From Allomuricauda sp. ARW1Y1 (GTDB taxonomy: Bacteria; Bacteroidota; Bacteroidia; Flavobacteriales; Flavobacteriaceae), in assembly GCF_013407935.1 (NCBI RefSeq), contig NZ_JACBZU010000002.1, positions 496,001-560,000 of the forward strand: DNA of 64,000 bases. The letters are read 5' to 3'. The notes under the pieces are model-generated. The model worked only from the letters and a program-made list of their open reading frames with translations. It was not told the origin of the DNA and made no database searches. Position numbers and translations under genes: made by a program. Positions 16,074-24,557 of the stretch are shown one piece after another (position 1 is the stretch's first letter; every line of letters begins with the position of its first letter).

Positions 16074-16499
16074 TTATTCGTCCAACATTAAATTTAAGTG
16101 AACGGTGATATTATCGCGGGTAGCCTTGCTATACGGGCACATTTCGTGGGCTTCCTTTATAATAGTCTCCCCCATTTCCTTGTCTACCGTAGGCAAATAC
16201 GTATCCAAGGTCACTTCCAAGAAAAAACCATCCTCTTCCTTATTAAAGGCCACAATGGCCGTTACATTGAAATCCCCAAGGTCGTCAATATTGTGATTTT
16301 TGGCTACGGCCTGCACGGCACCGGCATAGCAGGTGGAATAGGCTGCCGCAAAGAGTTCTTCGGGATTGGTGGATTTTGGGTCCGGTTTTCCTTTGGAATT
16401 GGGCATGCTTATCGGAAAATCCAAAACACCGTCCTCACTCTTTACATGTCCTGACCTTCCGCCCGTATTGGTGGCCTGGGCCTCAAAAATAGTCTTCAT
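16074..16499 (-). CDS. ohr: Organic hydroperoxide reductase Ohr (OsmC family)
   Basis: Thiol peroxidase that reduces organic and lipid hydroperoxides. 141 residues, the usual Ohr length, with the two redox cysteines in STCYAGA (Cys57) and HEMCPYSKATR (Cys121). The Arg-bearing N-terminus (GGRSGHVKSEDG) also fits. It is a single-gene unit with its own terminator. A 26-nt inverted repeat 27 bp upstream (16526-16551) could bind a peroxide-responsive repressor. No ohrR-like MarR gene is adjacent. Confidence 0.9.
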   Translation of the reverse strand: MKTIFEAQATNTGGRSGHVKSEDGVLDFPISMPNSKGKPDPKSTNPEELFAAAYSTCYAGAVQAVAKNHNIDDLGDFNVTAIVAFNKEEDGFFLEVTLDTYLPTVDKEMGETIIKEAHEMCPYSKATRDNITVHLNLMLDE

Positions 16500-16525
16500 C
16501 TTTTAACTGTTTATAGGTTCATAAA

Positions 16526-16551
16526 AATCGGTTCGTTCAATACAACCGATT
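16526..16551. promoter_or_regulatory. Inverted repeat upstream of ohr, possible operator
   Basis: AATCGGTT (16526-16533), 10-nt spacer, AACCGATT (16544-16551): a perfect 8-bp dyad 27 bp before the ohr start. The half-site differs from the TACAATT-AATTGTA type known for OhrR, so the regulator is unknown. Confidence 0.45.
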
Positions 16552-16705
16552 GCTGACCGAATAAGGTACCAATTTGTAAGCGGAAGTGTGGAGAAATGGA
16601 TATTAAATTTTTGTGAAATGGAAATACGGGAAAAGTATGGATTTGTCGCCCCATAGAATCAAACCCATAAAATCTTTATAAATTCGTATAAACCGATGAA
16701 TCCCT

Positions 16706-17749
16706 TTGGCAGACGATAAAAAAACACCCGAAAACACCATTTCCAAGATCAAGGCACTCCGAAAACAGGAGCTTTCGGCAGATGCGTTAGCTCAAGGAAT
16801 ATTTGATGGAAACAAAGCCATGCTGGCCAAGGCAATCACGCTTTTGGAGAGCACCAAACCGGAACATGCCGAAAAAGCCAACGCGGTGATCGAAAAATGT
16901 TTGTCCAAGCCCAGCCAAAGCATTCGGTTGGGTATCACGGGCGTTCCAGGGGTGGGCAAAAGTTCTTTCATTGAAACCTTGGGAAAAACCTTGACCGAAC
17001 AAGGCAACAAGGTGGCCGTTTTGGCCGTGGACCCGACCAGCTCGTTGAGCAAGGGGAGCATTTTGGGCGACAAAACCCGAATGGAAACCTTGGCGAAGGA
17101 CCCCAATGCCTTTATCCGTCCGTCCCCTTCCGGTAGCTCTTTGGGCGGGGTGGCACAAAAAACCCGAGAAAGCATCATGCTCTGCGAGGCTGCAGGGTAC
17201 AATGTGATTTTAGTGGAAACGGTCGGTGTGGGCCAAAGCGAAATTGCCGTCCACAGTATGGTCGATTTTTTTCTACTGCTGAAATTATCGGGAGCGGGAG
17301 ACGAACTGCAGGGCATCAAACGGGGCATTATGGAGATGGCCGATGCCATTGCCATCAACAAAGCGGATGGCAGCAATAAGGAACATGCGCAATTGGCCGT
17401 AACTGAATTTTCAAGGGCCTTGCACCTATATCCCCCCAAAGCTAATGGTTGGATACCCAAAGTGAAGAAATGCTCTGCGGTAGAAAACACGGGAATCATA
17501 GAAATTTGGGAAATGGCACAACGTTTTGTGTCGCACACCAAGGAAAATGGTTTTTTTGAAAAGAACCGGCAGCAACAGAACAAAAATTGGTTCCTACAGA
17601 CCGTGGATGAATACATTAAGCAATTTTTTCATCAAAAGGAATCCTTTAAAACGGAACAGGCCAAACTGTTGTCGGATATCGAAGCGCATAAAATATCCCC
17701 CTTTTATGCTGCAAAAATCCTGTTGGACAAGATTACCAAGGAACTTTAA
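16706..17749 (+). CDS. meaB: Methylmalonyl-CoA mutase-associated GTPase MeaB
   Basis: G3E-family P-loop GTPase that gates loading and repair of adenosylcobalamin on methylmalonyl-CoA mutase. The 347 residues contain Walker A GVPGVGKS (79-86), the conserved DPTSSLSKGSILGDKTRM, FIRPSPSGSSLGGVA, ETVGVGQSE and the NKADGSN guanine-specificity motif. The start is a TTG at 16706; the first in-frame ATG would remove the conserved N-terminal helical region. The mutase genes are not adjacent, which is common in flavobacteria. Confidence 0.93.
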   Translation: MADDKKTPENTISKIKALRKQELSADALAQGIFDGNKAMLAKAITLLESTKPEHAEKANAVIEKCLSKPSQSIRLGITGVPGVGKSSFIETLGKTLTEQGNKVAVLAVDPTSSLSKGSILGDKTRMETLAKDPNAFIRPSPSGSSLGGVAQKTRESIMLCEAAGYNVILVETVGVGQSEIAVHSMVDFFLLLKLSGAGDELQGIKRGIMEMADAIAINKADGSNKEHAQLAVTEFSRALHLYPPKANGWIPKVKKCSAVENTGIIEIWEMAQRFVSHTKENGFFEKNRQQQNKNWFLQTVDEYIKQFFHQKESFKTEQAKLLSDIEAHKISPFYAAKILLDKITKEL

Positions 17750-17784
17750 ATAAAAGCAATAAATTTGCACAGATTTTATACCGA

Positions 17785-18747
17785 ATGAGCACCGTTACCG
17801 ATTCCCTGTTATCCATAGTGGTTCCTTTGTACAACGAGGAGGACAATGTGGTTCTTTTGACCCAGAAGATCAACGAAAGTCTGGAGGGGTACAACTACCA
17901 AATTGTTTATGTGGATGACTTTTCCACGGACAAAACGCGCATCAAGGTCAAGGAAATGGACGATAAGAGAGTCCACTTGATCGAACTCAAAAAAAATTAT
18001 GGGCAGAGTTTGGCCCTTGCTGCCGGAATCGACTATGCCGAAGGCGAATACATTATCACAATGGACGGTGATTTGCAAAACGACCCCTCCGATATTCCGG
18101 GCATGCTGGAATATGCCATTGGTGAAGAATATGATCTGGTCACCGGAATACGTCAAAAACGGAAAGACTCCCTTGTTAAAAAAATACCCTCAAAAATCGC
18201 CAACTTTTTGGTGCGCAGGGTAACCAAATTGGACATTAAGGACAATGGCTGCGCCCTCAAGGTTTTTACCAAGGATATTGCCAAAAGCCTAAACCTTTAT
18301 GGGGAAATGCACCGTTTTATTACGCTTTTGGCCCATTTGGAAGGTGCACAGATCAAACAAGTTCCCGTAAAGCACCATGCCAGGCACGCAGGAGTTTCCA
18401 AATATGGGTTGGAGCGTGTTTTTAAGGTAGTGGCCGATATGATGCTGTTGCTCTTTATTCGAAAATATTTCCAACGGCCCATTCACTTGTTCGGGATTTT
18501 TGGAGTGTTGCTGGTAATCCTTGGAATTTTGATCAATGTGTACCTATTGATCGTCAAACTCGGCTTTGGACAGGATATTGGTACCCGGCCATTGCTTATT
18601 TTCGGGATGATGTTCATTGTGGGGGGAATCCAATTGTTTACCATCGGCATTGTAATGGAACTCTTGATCCGTACCTACTACGAATCCCAGCAGAAACGCC
18701 CGTATCGCATCAAAAAAATCAGCATAGGTGACGGAAAAGCTGCGTAA
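17785..18747 (+). CDS. DPM1/GtrB-like polyprenyl-phosphate glycosyltransferase
   Basis: GT2 family enzyme expected to move a sugar from a nucleotide donor to undecaprenyl phosphate on the cytoplasmic face. The catalytic domain (1-225) has VVPLYNEEDN, VDDFSTD and the DxD motif in MDGDLQND (D94, D96). Two transmembrane helices (about 236-258 and 272-300) follow, the layout of GtrB/ArnC-type enzymes. It overlaps the following flippase-like gene by 20 bp. With the ArnT-like transferase and PAP2 phosphatase downstream it probably serves one lipid-linked sugar pathway. The sugar is unknown. Confidence 0.82.
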   Translation: MSTVTDSLLSIVVPLYNEEDNVVLLTQKINESLEGYNYQIVYVDDFSTDKTRIKVKEMDDKRVHLIELKKNYGQSLALAAGIDYAEGEYIITMDGDLQNDPSDIPGMLEYAIGEEYDLVTGIRQKRKDSLVKKIPSKIANFLVRRVTKLDIKDNGCALKVFTKDIAKSLNLYGEMHRFITLLAHLEGAQIKQVPVKHHARHAGVSKYGLERVFKVVADMMLLLFIRKYFQRPIHLFGIFGVLLVILGILINVYLLIVKLGFGQDIGTRPLLIFGMMFIVGGIQLFTIGIVMELLIRTYYESQQKRPYRIKKISIGDGKAA

Positions 18748-19600
18748 AAAAGGTATCACCGCGTTAAAAATTGTGATTAGCGCAGTGCTGATCTACTTTA
18801 TTTTTACCAAAATAGAGCTGAAAGATGTACTCCAAACGCTAAAAAAAAGCGACCCGCTCTACTTGTCCCTGGCTGTATTGTTTTTCGTATTGTCGAAGGT
18901 AATTTCGGCCATTCGGACCAATCTATATTTTCATCAAATTGGAGCACCCCTTACGCAACGGAGCAATCTAAAATTATCCCTGTTGGGGATGTTCTATAAC
19001 CTGTTTTTGCCAGGTGGGATTGGCGGTGATGCGTACAAGGGCTACGTCGTCCAAAAAGAATATCAACCGGGAACCAAAAAAGTGGTGTCGAGCATACTTT
19101 TAGATCGGTTGAGCGGTATGCTCCTGCTTTTTGTGTATGCCTGCTTGCTGGCCATACTATCCAAGAATGCTTTTTTTCAAAAGTTTTACGGCCTGTTTAT
19201 AGCAGCCATTCCCCTGAGCATTGTGGTGTTCTGGTTCGTGAATAAGACCTTTTTTACGTCGATTCTACCCGTTTTTTGGAAATCTTTGGGGTTTTCGGCC
19301 ATGGTACAAATGGCTCAGCTCATCAGTGTTTTGTTTATTCTGAAGGCCTTGTCCGTTAGTTTGGACACCGTCGAGTACTTGTTTGTATTTCTGGTTTCTT
19401 CCATTGTATCGGTCATTCCTTTGACCATTGGAGGTATTGGAAGTCGGGAAGTCACTTTTTTATATGGCGCCAAATGGTTGGGGTTAGATGAAAGCACTTC
19501 CATTGGGGTCAGTTTTGCTTTCTTTTTGATTACCGCCCTGATTTCTCTTTTTGGAGTCATCTATCATTTTAAAAAGCCAAAACTGGAATCCGTGGCCTAG
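18728..19600 (+). CDS. Lysylphosphatidylglycerol synthase TM-domain / flippase-like protein
   Basis: A 290-residue integral membrane protein of the UPF0104 (LPG synthase TM) family with about eight helices. The conserved GMFYNLFLPGGIGGDAYKGY and LLDRLSGMLL segments and the late IGGIGSREVTFLYG are all recognisable. There is no soluble aminoacyltransferase domain, so lysyl transfer is unlikely. Standalone members are often thought to flip lipid-linked substrates. It begins at a GTG (18728) inside the end of the GtrB-like gene, implying translational coupling and a joint task. Confidence 0.8.
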   Translation: MTEKLRKKGITALKIVISAVLIYFIFTKIELKDVLQTLKKSDPLYLSLAVLFFVLSKVISAIRTNLYFHQIGAPLTQRSNLKLSLLGMFYNLFLPGGIGGDAYKGYVVQKEYQPGTKKVVSSILLDRLSGMLLLFVYACLLAILSKNAFFQKFYGLFIAAIPLSIVVFWFVNKTFFTSILPVFWKSLGFSAMVQMAQLISVLFILKALSVSLDTVEYLFVFLVSSIVSVIPLTIGGIGSREVTFLYGAKWLGLDESTSIGVSFAFFLITALISLFGVIYHFKKPKLESVA

Positions 19601-21255
19601 TCCAAATGCACCAAATGCATATTGTTCAATTTTTCCTCCCTTGTGTTGAGGTTCAAAAATTTGATTTGTAAACGGGTAATTCGGAATTGATCTACCGTAA
19701 TTTGATTATCCCAGGTCATACCTTTTTGCTTCAACTGTTGCAGTTCATCATCCGTGGCATAGACCCAAACATCACTTTTGTTGGCAATTTCGTCCAGCGA
19801 GGTGATTTGAACCGGTTTTTTGTTATAGAAATCCAGCGACCATGAATATCGTTCCGAAATCTTGTAAATCCTGTCCACTGGAATCTGTTTCTCTTCAACT
19901 ATGGCGGCCATATTGGAGCCGCCTTGGTATTCGAGCAGTTTGGGATAAAAATGGGCATTCATAAATCCATTCAACAGTACCGAGCTCCATAAAGCAACCG
20001 TAGCAATTTTTGTATATGGAGTATCTTTTTGTAGGATGATGTAACCAACCGTACCAATGGCTATTAGCAACAGCACATAACCGTACCAATGTTCCAATTG
20101 GAACACTAAAAAACTGATCAATACCATAAAGATGACCACCAACCCCAATATAAAATATTGGATGCCCAGAATCACCTTTGCCATTTTCTCTTGTTCCTTT
20201 TGATGCAGCATATATAAAAATCCTGCCGACAGGATGGCGTACAGTGGCATGAGGATGTTCATGTAGTGGGGCAATTTGAACTGTGCAAAACTGATGAGGA
20301 GGAACAAAATCGAAATTCCGCCCACGGTCAAAAATTCCAAATTTGGACGGTAGGAGAACTTGACCTTCCAAAAGGCCTTGACCTTCATCCAATACCCCAA
20401 TAAGGCGAGTACGGTCCACGGCAGGAACACCCACAAAAACGTATGGAAGAAAAAGAAAAAGTCGCTACTGTTCTTCCCTATCCCCTCTCCGCTCATCCGT
20501 TCGAAGCTCTGCTCCCAAAAAATAAAAAAGATACCACTGCGGTTGTCCTTTCCGCGAATCACTTTCTCAGGATGCAAATCAAATTGATGGTAATAGGCAT
20601 ACAGCATGGGCGAAATGGTCAAAGCAAATACCAAAATCGCCACAACAACCTTCCAATGTAGCAATGATTGCCACTTTCGGGTATACGCCAAATGACAGAG
20701 CAGCGATATCCCGATGACCACCAAGGCAATCTGCCCTTTGGTGGAAAACGCCATGCCAGCCCCAAAGGCACCTAGAGCGATGCTTTTTAGGGTATTTTTC
20801 TCTACATAGGTAACCAGTTGCCAAATGGAGAAAATGGCAAATCCGGTCAAAACAGCATCGGTACGTACATCGAGATTGGCCAATACGATGGTTTGGGCCG
20901 TCATAAAAATCAAAGCGGCCAATCGTCCCACATCCTTGTTATACAGTAATTTTCCCAGGCCGTAGCAGCTGTAGGCACCCAATAAGGTCGACAAAATACC
21001 GGGAATACGGTAAGCCCAATCGTGGATACCGAACAATTTGTACGAAAGTGCGGCCAACCAATAATGCATGTGGGGCTTATCCAGATACTCTTCGGGCCCT
21101 TTGAACAGGCTTAAAAAATCATTTTCCTGCACCATGCGCATCGCCATTACGGCAAATTGGGCCGAATCGTTTTCCATTAAGGTGACGAACATCCCAATGA
21201 TGTACACCAATACAATCAGTGCCAAGTAAAACCAGTATCGCGTGGTGGATATCAT
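19597..21255 (-). CDS. ArnT-like GT39 family glycosyltransferase
   Basis: 552-residue membrane glycosyltransferase of the PMT/ArnT type that uses a polyprenyl-phosphate sugar on the periplasmic side. Many transmembrane helices are visible. The first loop has the catalytic acidic motif (LMENDSAQFAVMAMRMVQEND), followed by YLDKPHMHYW, typical of this family. The ATG at 21255 overlaps the PAP2 stop in an ATGA, so translation is coupled; a start at 21303 is less likely. It faces the flippase-like gene tail to tail with a 4-bp overlap. Likely acceptor: lipid A, LPS core or protein (unknown). Confidence 0.83.
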   Translation of the reverse strand: MISTTRYWFYLALIVLVYIIGMFVTLMENDSAQFAVMAMRMVQENDFLSLFKGPEEYLDKPHMHYWLAALSYKLFGIHDWAYRIPGILSTLLGAYSCYGLGKLLYNKDVGRLAALIFMTAQTIVLANLDVRTDAVLTGFAIFSIWQLVTYVEKNTLKSIALGAFGAGMAFSTKGQIALVVIGISLLCHLAYTRKWQSLLHWKVVVAILVFALTISPMLYAYYHQFDLHPEKVIRGKDNRSGIFFIFWEQSFERMSGEGIGKNSSDFFFFFHTFLWVFLPWTVLALLGYWMKVKAFWKVKFSYRPNLEFLTVGGISILFLLISFAQFKLPHYMNILMPLYAILSAGFLYMLHQKEQEKMAKVILGIQYFILGLVVIFMVLISFLVFQLEHWYGYVLLLIAIGTVGYIILQKDTPYTKIATVALWSSVLLNGFMNAHFYPKLLEYQGGSNMAAIVEEKQIPVDRIYKISERYSWSLDFYNKKPVQITSLDEIANKSDVWVYATDDELQQLKQKGMTWDNQITVDQFRITRLQIKFLNLNTREEKLNNMHLVHLD

Positions 21256-21821
21256 ACCCCTGTTTTTTGGAAAGCAAATATAGCCAACTTGGCCCATAAC
21301 CACCCGAACAGGGAACCTACCAAAGCGCCGGTAAGCACATCCAACGGATAGTGTACGCCAATGTAAATTCGGCTATAGGCCACCACACAGGCCCAAAGCA
21401 ACAACACCCAAGAAATGTACTTTACCTTGTTCCTGAACATCACGGTAAAGAAAATAGCGGGTCCAAACGAATTGGCTGCATGGGCGGAAAAATACCCGAA
21501 CTGTCCGCCACAATAGCTTTTCACCAAACGCATGGCTGGACTTACCTCAAGGTCATGACAAGGCCGCAATCGACCTACGCCATATTTAAAAAAGTTGGAT
21601 AGTTGGTCCGTACAGGTAATCAGCAGGGCAATGGATACCAAAACAATTCCCGTTCCCTTCCAGCCAAAGCTTCGATATGACAAATAGAGCAATAGCAGAT
21701 AAAGTGGAGCGGAATTTCGGGTGGTGGTCATGAACATCCAAAAGCCGTCCCAAGTTTCGGTTCCCAATCCGTTGAGAAACAAAAACAGTTCCTTATCGTA
21801 TTGCAGTAGTTGCTCCAGCAT
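21252..21821 (-). CDS. PAP2 family membrane phosphatase
   Basis: 189 residues with the full phosphatase signature: K79-x6-R86-P87 (KYGVGRLRP), FSAHAAN (His114) and S150-R151-x5-H157-x3-D161. Five to six helices. Such enzymes dephosphorylate undecaprenyl pyrophosphate, phosphatidyl phosphates or lipid A. Coupled by ATGA to the ArnT-like gene, it may recycle the lipid carrier or trim lipid A so that the sugar can be added. The ATG at 21821 is preferred over the TTG at 21824. Confidence 0.87.
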   Translation of the reverse strand: MLEQLLQYDKELFLFLNGLGTETWDGFWMFMTTTRNSAPLYLLLLYLSYRSFGWKGTGIVLVSIALLITCTDQLSNFFKYGVGRLRPCHDLEVSPAMRLVKSYCGGQFGYFSAHAANSFGPAIFFTVMFRNKVKYISWVLLLWACVVAYSRIYIGVHYPLDVLTGALVGSLFGWLWAKLAIFAFQKTGV

Positions 21822-22048
21822 CAAGAATCGTATCTGGAGACTTCCCGATCATAAAACGCGGTAGCCGCCTCGATCAAGCTTTCCGCTTCTTCCATCAAAT
21901 CGGCCTCGTCCTCCTTGGAGAACTCTTCCATCCATTCCACCTCATCATTTTCCAAATTGATGATAAAGCGTGGGTATTCGGTATGGACAATAAAGATGGC
22001 ATCCGGATGATCCGTATTGTCGGCCAATAAAAATTTAGGTAGTTCCAT
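21821..22048 (-). CDS. Small acidic conserved protein
   Basis: 75 residues, strongly acidic, beginning MELPKFLLADNTDHPDAIFIVHTEYPRF and ending with an acidic helix (SKEDEADLMEEAESLIEAATAFYDRE). No signal peptide or membrane segment. Its stop shares one base with the start of the PAP2 gene (TGATG), so it leads a coupled three-gene minus-strand unit. I have a general memory of such proteins in flavobacteria but no function. Confidence 0.65.
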   Translation of the reverse strand: MELPKFLLADNTDHPDAIFIVHTEYPRFIINLENDEVEWMEEFSKEDEADLMEEAESLIEAATAFYDREVSRYDS

Positions 22049-22101
22049 GTGCTCGTATTTTGATTTCCAATATGAAATCTAATATTTTATATTTTTTAAG
22101 G

Positions 22102-22178
22102 CGTCATGTTGAACTCGTTTCAACATCACATATATTTTCATTTTGTAATGAGACCCTGAGACAAGCTCAGGGTGCCGA
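22102..22178. repeat. REP-like intergenic repeat with two hairpins
   Basis: Hairpin 1 is ATGTTGAA / TTCAACAT with a 5-nt loop (22106-22126). Hairpin 2 is ACCCTGAG / CTCAGGGT with a 5-nt loop (22153-22173). The pair GTCATGTTGAACTCG... and GAGACCCTGAGACAAGCTC matches the style of the repeated intergenic element scattered through many Bacteroidota genomes. It ends 2 bp before the stop of the MATE gene. A role as transcript stabiliser or terminator is possible. Confidence 0.65.
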
Positions 22179-22180
22179 AA

Positions 22181-23548
22181 CTATTCTTCAATCAATTTCT
22201 TGGTCAAGAAGTTAAATCGAAGATACAACATTACGGCCGATGCGGTTAGCCCCGACAACAATCCAATCCAAATGCCCGTACTTTCAAAACGGGTATGCAA
22301 GCCCAAATAGTAACTGATAGGGAAACCAATCAACCAGTAGGCCACAAAGGTGATGAAAGTAGGTATCTTCACATCTTGCAAACCCCGTAATGCACCCAAA
22401 ACCACGACCTGTAGGCCATCGGAAATCTGAAAAAAGGCCGCTACCAAAAGTAGCTCGGCTGCTACAATGATCACTTCTGCGTTATCGGCTTGGTTGACAA
22501 TATCGTCCACGTCCAAATAAATGGTAGGGAACCAATGCCTTCCCAACAAGAAAATAGCCGCGAAGGCCACTTCCAAAATCAGGGTCAGGAAAAAAATGGA
22601 TTCCGCAATACGCTTTAATTCCTTGTGGTTACGCAGTCCTTTTTGATTGCCCACACGAACCATGGCCGCCACGCTGAGGCCCATGCCCACCATAAAGGTC
22701 ATACTGCTCAGGTTCAAGGCAATTTGGTTGGCCGCTTGGGCATTTTTACCCAACACCCCACTCAACCAGATGGCCGCAGTAAAGATGGCCACCTCAAAAA
22801 ACATTTGCAGGGCCGAGGGAAAACCAAGACTTATGATTTTTTTCATCACCCTATTCTCAATTTCCTTAAAATTGAAATGGGTCACATAGGATTCAAATTT
22901 CTTCTTTCGCTTCAACAGATACCAAATAAAGGCCACCATAATCACACGCGAGGCCAAGGTACCTATTGCAGCACCAACAATACCTAGTTTCGGGAATCCG
23001 AAGGAACCAAAAATGAACAAATAATTTAAGGTGATGTTCACCACATTGGCCAATATGGTCGCATACATGGGGTATTTGGTCTGGGAAAGTCCCTCAGAAA
23101 ACTGCTTAAATGCTTGAAAAATAATCAGCGGCACCAACGAAAAAGCGACCAAATCCAAATAGGGTAATGCCAATTCCACCACTTCGGGAGGTTGCTTCAT
23201 GTGATGCATCAACGGTTTGGCCAGCAAAATGAGCCCAAAAAGGGACAGTCCCAATAAAGTGCAAAGCACCAAACCATGTTTTAGGGCACTTTTCCCGGCA
23301 GCTTGGTCCTTGGCGCCATCCGCTTCGGCCACCAAAGGGGTGATGGCCGTGGAAAAACCGATTCCGAGTGACATCGCAATAAAAACAAAACTGTTTCCCA
23401 AAGAAACGGCAGCCAGTTCGGCCGTTCCCAATTGCCCTACCATGATATTGTCCGCAAAGGCCACAAAAGTGTGCCCCAACATTCCCAAAATCACGGGATA
23501 CGACAGTTTTAGATTATAGGCAAATTCCTTGGTGTAGTTTTGAAACAC
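22181..23548 (-). CDS. MATE family efflux transporter
   Basis: 455 residues and 12 predicted helices. The N-terminal half has the MATE features PVILGMLGHTFVAFADNIMVG, FVFIAMSLGIGFSTAITPLVA and a later homologous half (SLGFPSALQMFFEVAIFT, NQIALNLSSMTFMVGMGLSVAAMVRVGN). It should export cationic drugs or metabolites using a Na+ or H+ gradient. Closest type is NorM-like. Monocistronic, with the REP-like repeat immediately downstream. Confidence 0.9.
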   Translation of the reverse strand: MFQNYTKEFAYNLKLSYPVILGMLGHTFVAFADNIMVGQLGTAELAAVSLGNSFVFIAMSLGIGFSTAITPLVAEADGAKDQAAGKSALKHGLVLCTLLGLSLFGLILLAKPLMHHMKQPPEVVELALPYLDLVAFSLVPLIIFQAFKQFSEGLSQTKYPMYATILANVVNITLNYLFIFGSFGFPKLGIVGAAIGTLASRVIMVAFIWYLLKRKKKFESYVTHFNFKEIENRVMKKIISLGFPSALQMFFEVAIFTAAIWLSGVLGKNAQAANQIALNLSSMTFMVGMGLSVAAMVRVGNQKGLRNHKELKRIAESIFFLTLILEVAFAAIFLLGRHWFPTIYLDVDDIVNQADNAEVIIVAAELLLVAAFFQISDGLQVVVLGALRGLQDVKIPTFITFVAYWLIGFPISYYLGLHTRFESTGIWIGLLSGLTASAVMLYLRFNFLTKKLIEE

Positions 23549-23628
23549 GGCGATTACTTAAAAAGGATGGCAAATATAGCTAGATTGACGGCAATTTGGG
23601 CGACTTCTTACATGGGAGGCGCCACAAA

Positions 23629-24402
23629 TTAAAGTTTCTTCGCCTCTTCCCAGTACACATCCATTTCGGCCAAGGTCATATCCTTCATGGATTTTCCATT
23701 TTCCTTGGCTTTCTGTTCCAGATATTGAAAGCGCTTGATGAACTTTTTATTGGTCCGTTCCAAAGCATTTTCCGGGTTGATTTTTAAAAAACGGGCGTAA
23801 TTCACCATGGAAAAAAGCACATCGCCAAATTCGGATTCCATTTTATCGGCATCTTGCGTTCGCACCTCCTCTTGAAGCTCGGCCAATTCCTCTTGCAGTT
23901 TTTCAAAGACCTGTTCGGGTTTTTCCCAATCAAACCCCACTCCTGCCACCTTGTCTTGGATACGGTTGGCCTTGACCAAGGATGGCAACCCATTGGGAAC
24001 GCCTTCCAATACACTTTTCTTCCCCTCTTTTAGCTTGATGTTCTCCCAGTTTTGCTTGACCTCCTCTTCATTTTCTACTTTAACATCACCATAAATATGC
24101 GGATGGCGGTTGATGAGTTTTTCACAGATGCCATTGGCTACGTCGGCAATATCAAAATCCTGCGTTTCCGAACCGATTTTTGCATAAAAAACGATATGCA
24201 GTAAAATATCGCCCAGTTCCTTCTTTACCTCTTCCAAATCATTATCGAGAATGGCATCGCCCAATTCGTAGGTCTCCTCAATGGTCAGGTGACGTAGGCT
24301 TTGCATGGTCTGCTTCCTATCCCAAGGGCACTGCTCCCGCAACTCGTCCATTATGGTCAAAAGACGGTCAAAGGCGGCCAACTGTTCCGTTCTCGTGTGC
24401 AT
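23629..24402 (-). CDS. mazG: Nucleoside triphosphate pyrophosphohydrolase MazG
   Basis: Hydrolyses nucleoside triphosphates to monophosphates and pyrophosphate, cleaning the nucleotide pool. The 257 residues hold two MazG domains. The N-terminal has CPWDRKQTMQSLRHLTIEETYEL and EVKKELGDILLHIVF; the C-terminal has LQEELAELQEEV and ESEFGDVLFSMVNYAR. The metal-binding ExxE...ExxD pattern is intact in both. The ATG at 24402 is followed by the normal family N-terminus. It is divergent from the SGNH hydrolase gene. Confidence 0.93.
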   Translation of the reverse strand: MHTRTEQLAAFDRLLTIMDELREQCPWDRKQTMQSLRHLTIEETYELGDAILDNDLEEVKKELGDILLHIVFYAKIGSETQDFDIADVANGICEKLINRHPHIYGDVKVENEEEVKQNWENIKLKEGKKSVLEGVPNGLPSLVKANRIQDKVAGVGFDWEKPEQVFEKLQEELAELQEEVRTQDADKMESEFGDVLFSMVNYARFLKINPENALERTNKKFIKRFQYLEQKAKENGKSMKDMTLAEMDVYWEEAKKL

Positions 24403-24557
24403 GGCTTTGAATTTTGTTCAAAAGTACGAAGTCTCAAGGGTTGAGATTCCTTTCACAAGACTTACTTATGAAAAGAGCCCTACCAACTTTTCAACAAACC
24501 AGAGTTACCGAAAAATATCATTATCTTCAACGTCGTTTTAAGGCAAACCCCGGTAAC

